From: Marine Group II euryarchaeote MED-G33
GTDB taxonomy: Archaea; Thermoplasmatota; Poseidoniia; Poseidoniales; Thalassarchaeaceae
Length of the DNA stretch: 7,301 bases
Reading direction: 5' to 3'
Assembly: GCA_949538655.1 (NCBI GenBank)
Contig: CATISE010000134.1
Span: 1 to 7,301, forward strand
Shown one piece after another: positions 6,981-7,301 of the stretch. Within the stretch, counting starts at the first letter, position 1. Each line of letters begins with the position of its first letter. The position numbers and the translations under genes were made by a program. Below the pieces are notes generated by a model. That model was given only the letters and a program-made list of their open reading frames with translations, was not told the origin of the DNA and made no database searches.

Positions 6981-7301
6981 ATGGTTGGGCCAGAATGGAT
7001 GGAGGGTGCCCCACACCCAATATCCAAGATTCTGGTCGCAAACAGGGGTGAAATTGCTTGCAGAGTTTTCCGGTCATGCGCTGAACTTGGCCTCGGCTCG
7101 GTCGCAATATACTCGGAGGCTGATCGTGGTTCATTACACCAACAAACTGCCGATGAATCAGTGTTCCTTCCAGGTGACAACCTCTCTGATACCTATCTCA
7201 ACATTGAGGCAATTTTGGCAGCAGCGGAAGAGACGGGTGCAGATGCGATTCATCCAGGTTATGGGTTCCTCTCAGAGCGAAGCTCCTTCGCAAATGCGGT
7301 C
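6981..7301 (+). CDS. mccA: 3-methylcrotonyl-CoA carboxylase, biotin carboxylase (alpha) subunit (3' partial)
   Basis: First 107 codons of an ATP-dependent biotin carboxylase; the frame is open to the right edge. Seen: the N-terminal biotin carboxylase domain with SKILVANRGEIACRVFRSC (15-33), the ADESVFLPG segment (57-65) and HPGYGFLSE (91-99). The ATP-grasp core, the BT domain and the C-terminal biotinyl domain with its AMKM lysine would lie beyond the window. The alpha subunit carboxylates biotin with bicarbonate and ATP and passes the carboxyl to MccB. This N-terminal stretch alone cannot separate MCC from propionyl-, acetyl- or pyruvate carboxylase; the MCC call comes from the adjacent mccB and liuC. 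The start is supported by a ribosome binding site. An in-frame ATG at 6999 has none and would remove six residues. About 12 residues more precede the ILVANRG core than in the shortest homologues. Confidence 0.9.
   Translation, partial: MVGPEWMEGAPHPISKILVANRGEIACRVFRSCAELGLGSVAIYSEADRGSLHQQTADESVFLPGDNLSDTYLNIEAILAAAEETGADAIHPGYGFLSERSSFANAV

Noticed and set aside
6638..7180. Antisense open frame of 180 codons over the liuC-mccA junction
   Set aside because: It overlaps two real genes and their ribosome binding site, and its low-complexity Ser/Pro/Arg translation has no domain. It is a shadow frame.
1..7301. CRISPR array, IS element, tRNA or rRNA, or phage gene
   Set aside because: I saw no regularly spaced repeats, transposase or integrase-like protein, long terminal inverted repeats, or cloverleaf-like sequence. 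Nearly all of the window is coding on one strand.

Overview
The window looks like a piece of an archaeal chromosome, probably an aerobic or facultatively respiring euryarchaeon. Marine Thermoplasmatota such as Marine Group II are a plausible but unproven guess. The archaeal call rests on a DUF63 membrane protein, a family I know only from archaea, and on a long-type FKBP with a C-terminal extension typical of archaeal homologues. All six genes lie on the + strand and are tightly packed: about 95% of the window is coding. I see no tRNA, rRNA, IS element, CRISPR array or phage gene, and no intergenic gap longer than 89 bases.

Left part (2-2299): the 3' portion of a CcmF-type cytochrome c haem lyase. 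Its frame stays open through the left edge and its first membrane segment is not in the window. An 89-base spacer follows that is unusually GC-rich and self-complementary, with two adjacent hairpins. Middle part (2389-4437): a long-type FKBP peptidyl-prolyl isomerase, then an enlarged DUF63 integral membrane protein of unknown function.

Right part (4492 to the right edge): a leucine/isovalerate catabolic cluster in the order carboxyltransferase (MccB/LiuB), methylglutaconyl-CoA hydratase (LiuC), biotin carboxylase subunit (MccA/LiuD, cut by the right edge). This is the order of the bacterial liu operon. The genes are only 14 and 6 bases apart, and the second and third have clear Shine-Dalgarno sites. 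Together they would carboxylate 3-methylcrotonyl-CoA to 3-methylglutaconyl-CoA and hydrate it to HMG-CoA. HMG-CoA lyase and isovaleryl-CoA dehydrogenase, which complete the pathway, are not in the window.

The most interesting non-coding signal is a perfect 8-bp GC-rich hairpin ending 3 bases before the mccB start codon. Its 3' arm carries the only ribosome-binding-like sequence for that gene, so it may gate translation of the catabolic operon. I found no clearly new defence or mobile system. The unusual points are this hairpin, the structured ccmF-FKBP spacer, the enlarged CcmF and DUF63 proteins, and a bacterial-type liu operon in an archaeal context.
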